This document shows, piece after piece, positions 63,832-64,000 of a stretch of DNA of 64,000 nucleotides. Position 1 is the first letter of the stretch. Every line of letters begins with the position of its first letter. The position numbers were made by a program, and so were the translations under genes. The notes beneath the pieces were generated by a model, which was not told the DNA's origin, did not search any database, and was given only the letters and a program-made list of their open reading frames with translations. Origin of the DNA: Amycolatopsis coloradensis (GTDB lineage Bacteria; Actinomycetota; Actinomycetes; Mycobacteriales; Pseudonocardiaceae); contig NZ_MQUQ01000010.1 of the NCBI RefSeq assembly GCF_001953865.1, positions 158,435 through 222,434 of the forward strand. The letters are read 5' to 3'.

Positions 63832-64000
63832 ATGAATGAACCCACGACGCGCCCTTGGAGCCGTCCCCATGACTGGGCGGAGGTGGCCATCGGTGTCGTG
63901 GTCGCGCTTTCACCCCTCTGGATGACCACGGACAACACCGCGATGTGGACGCTCGTCGTCCTCGGCGCGCTGATCGCCCTCGACGGCCTCGCGTCGCTTG
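63832..64000 (+). CDS. SPW-repeat membrane protein (partial, runs off the window)
   Basis: The first 56 codons of a membrane protein, MNEPTTRPWSRPHDWAEVAIGVVVALSPLWMTTDNTAMWTLVVLG. The segment ALSPLWM is the SPW-type repeat of a small actinobacterial membrane family. GGAGGTG lies 8 bases before the ATG. The gene continues beyond 64000. Confidence 0.7.
   Translation, partial: MNEPTTRPWSRPHDWAEVAIGVVVALSPLWMTTDNTAMWTLVVLGALIALDGLASL

Overview
The window is a chromosomal segment of a high-GC, spore-forming-type actinomycete. I place it in Pseudonocardiales, most likely Amycolatopsis or a close relative. The placement rests on third-position GC bias in every gene, many GTG starts, a crotonyl-CoA carboxylase/reductase next to a DivIVA/FilP-type coiled-coil protein, a DevS/DevR-type two-component system, an F420-type nitroreductase, ANTAR and ShbA/SigD-type regulators, tRNAs without encoded CCA, and several families of dispersed intergenic palindromes. 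The genus is an inference, not something the sequence states.

Layout. 0-6.8 kb: MFS exporter, propeller lipoprotein-like protein, macro-domain hydrolase, alpha/beta hydrolase with a DUF998 membrane protein, membrane metallophosphoesterase and a multi-span membrane protein. 6.8-13.9 kb: UvrA-like ABC protein facing its probable TetR repressor, F420-type nitroreductase, PPOX-fold protein, DevS/DevR-like kinase and regulator, SigD/ShbA-type sigma factor. 14-19.4 kb: three secreted GH18 chitinases, two of them a tandem pair sharing a CBM2 module, with two good matches to the DasR operator. 19.4-26.7 kb: RpiB-like protein, a decayed TetR gene, DM13 protein, quinone oxidoreductase, BASS-family transporter, and a two-gene unit of a STAND-like ATPase plus a membrane-anchored type I binding protein. 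26.9-33 kb: dialkylglycine decarboxylase with divergent LysR, MFS plus MerR, a LacI-operator-controlled Gfo/Idh dehydrogenase, an ANTAR protein. 33-37 kb: a dense repeat nest, then a TetR-crotonase-diiron oxygenase-small membrane protein operon and a degenerate sigma-like gene with a 37-codon follower. 37.3-40 kb: MerR-like regulator, small proteins, STAS and HATPase anti-sigma pair.

40-48.5 kb is an accessory island. It has lower GC, gene fragments (ArsR, ABC ATPase, transposase tail, truncated orphan), a GNAT and a Nudix regulator. At its core is a three-gene cassette: a PNP/MTAN nucleosidase with a C-terminal 17-residue motif, a 659-aa membrane protein carrying the same motif at its N-terminus, and a four-helix membrane protein. 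The island ends in a frameshifted tyrosine recombinase fragment abutting tRNA-Lys. I regard this cassette as the best candidate for an undescribed conflict/defence system in the window.

48.5-64 kb returns to core genes: L,D-transpeptidase, tRNA-His, oligoribonuclease, a multiply frameshifted HerA/DUF853 ATPase, DUF3224, HtrA-like protease, M20 amidohydrolase with methyltransferase, AlkA-like glycosylase, M50-like membrane protein, proA, class III adenylate cyclase with UspA, a FilP/DivIVA-like coiled coil, ccr and a partial SPW-repeat protein.
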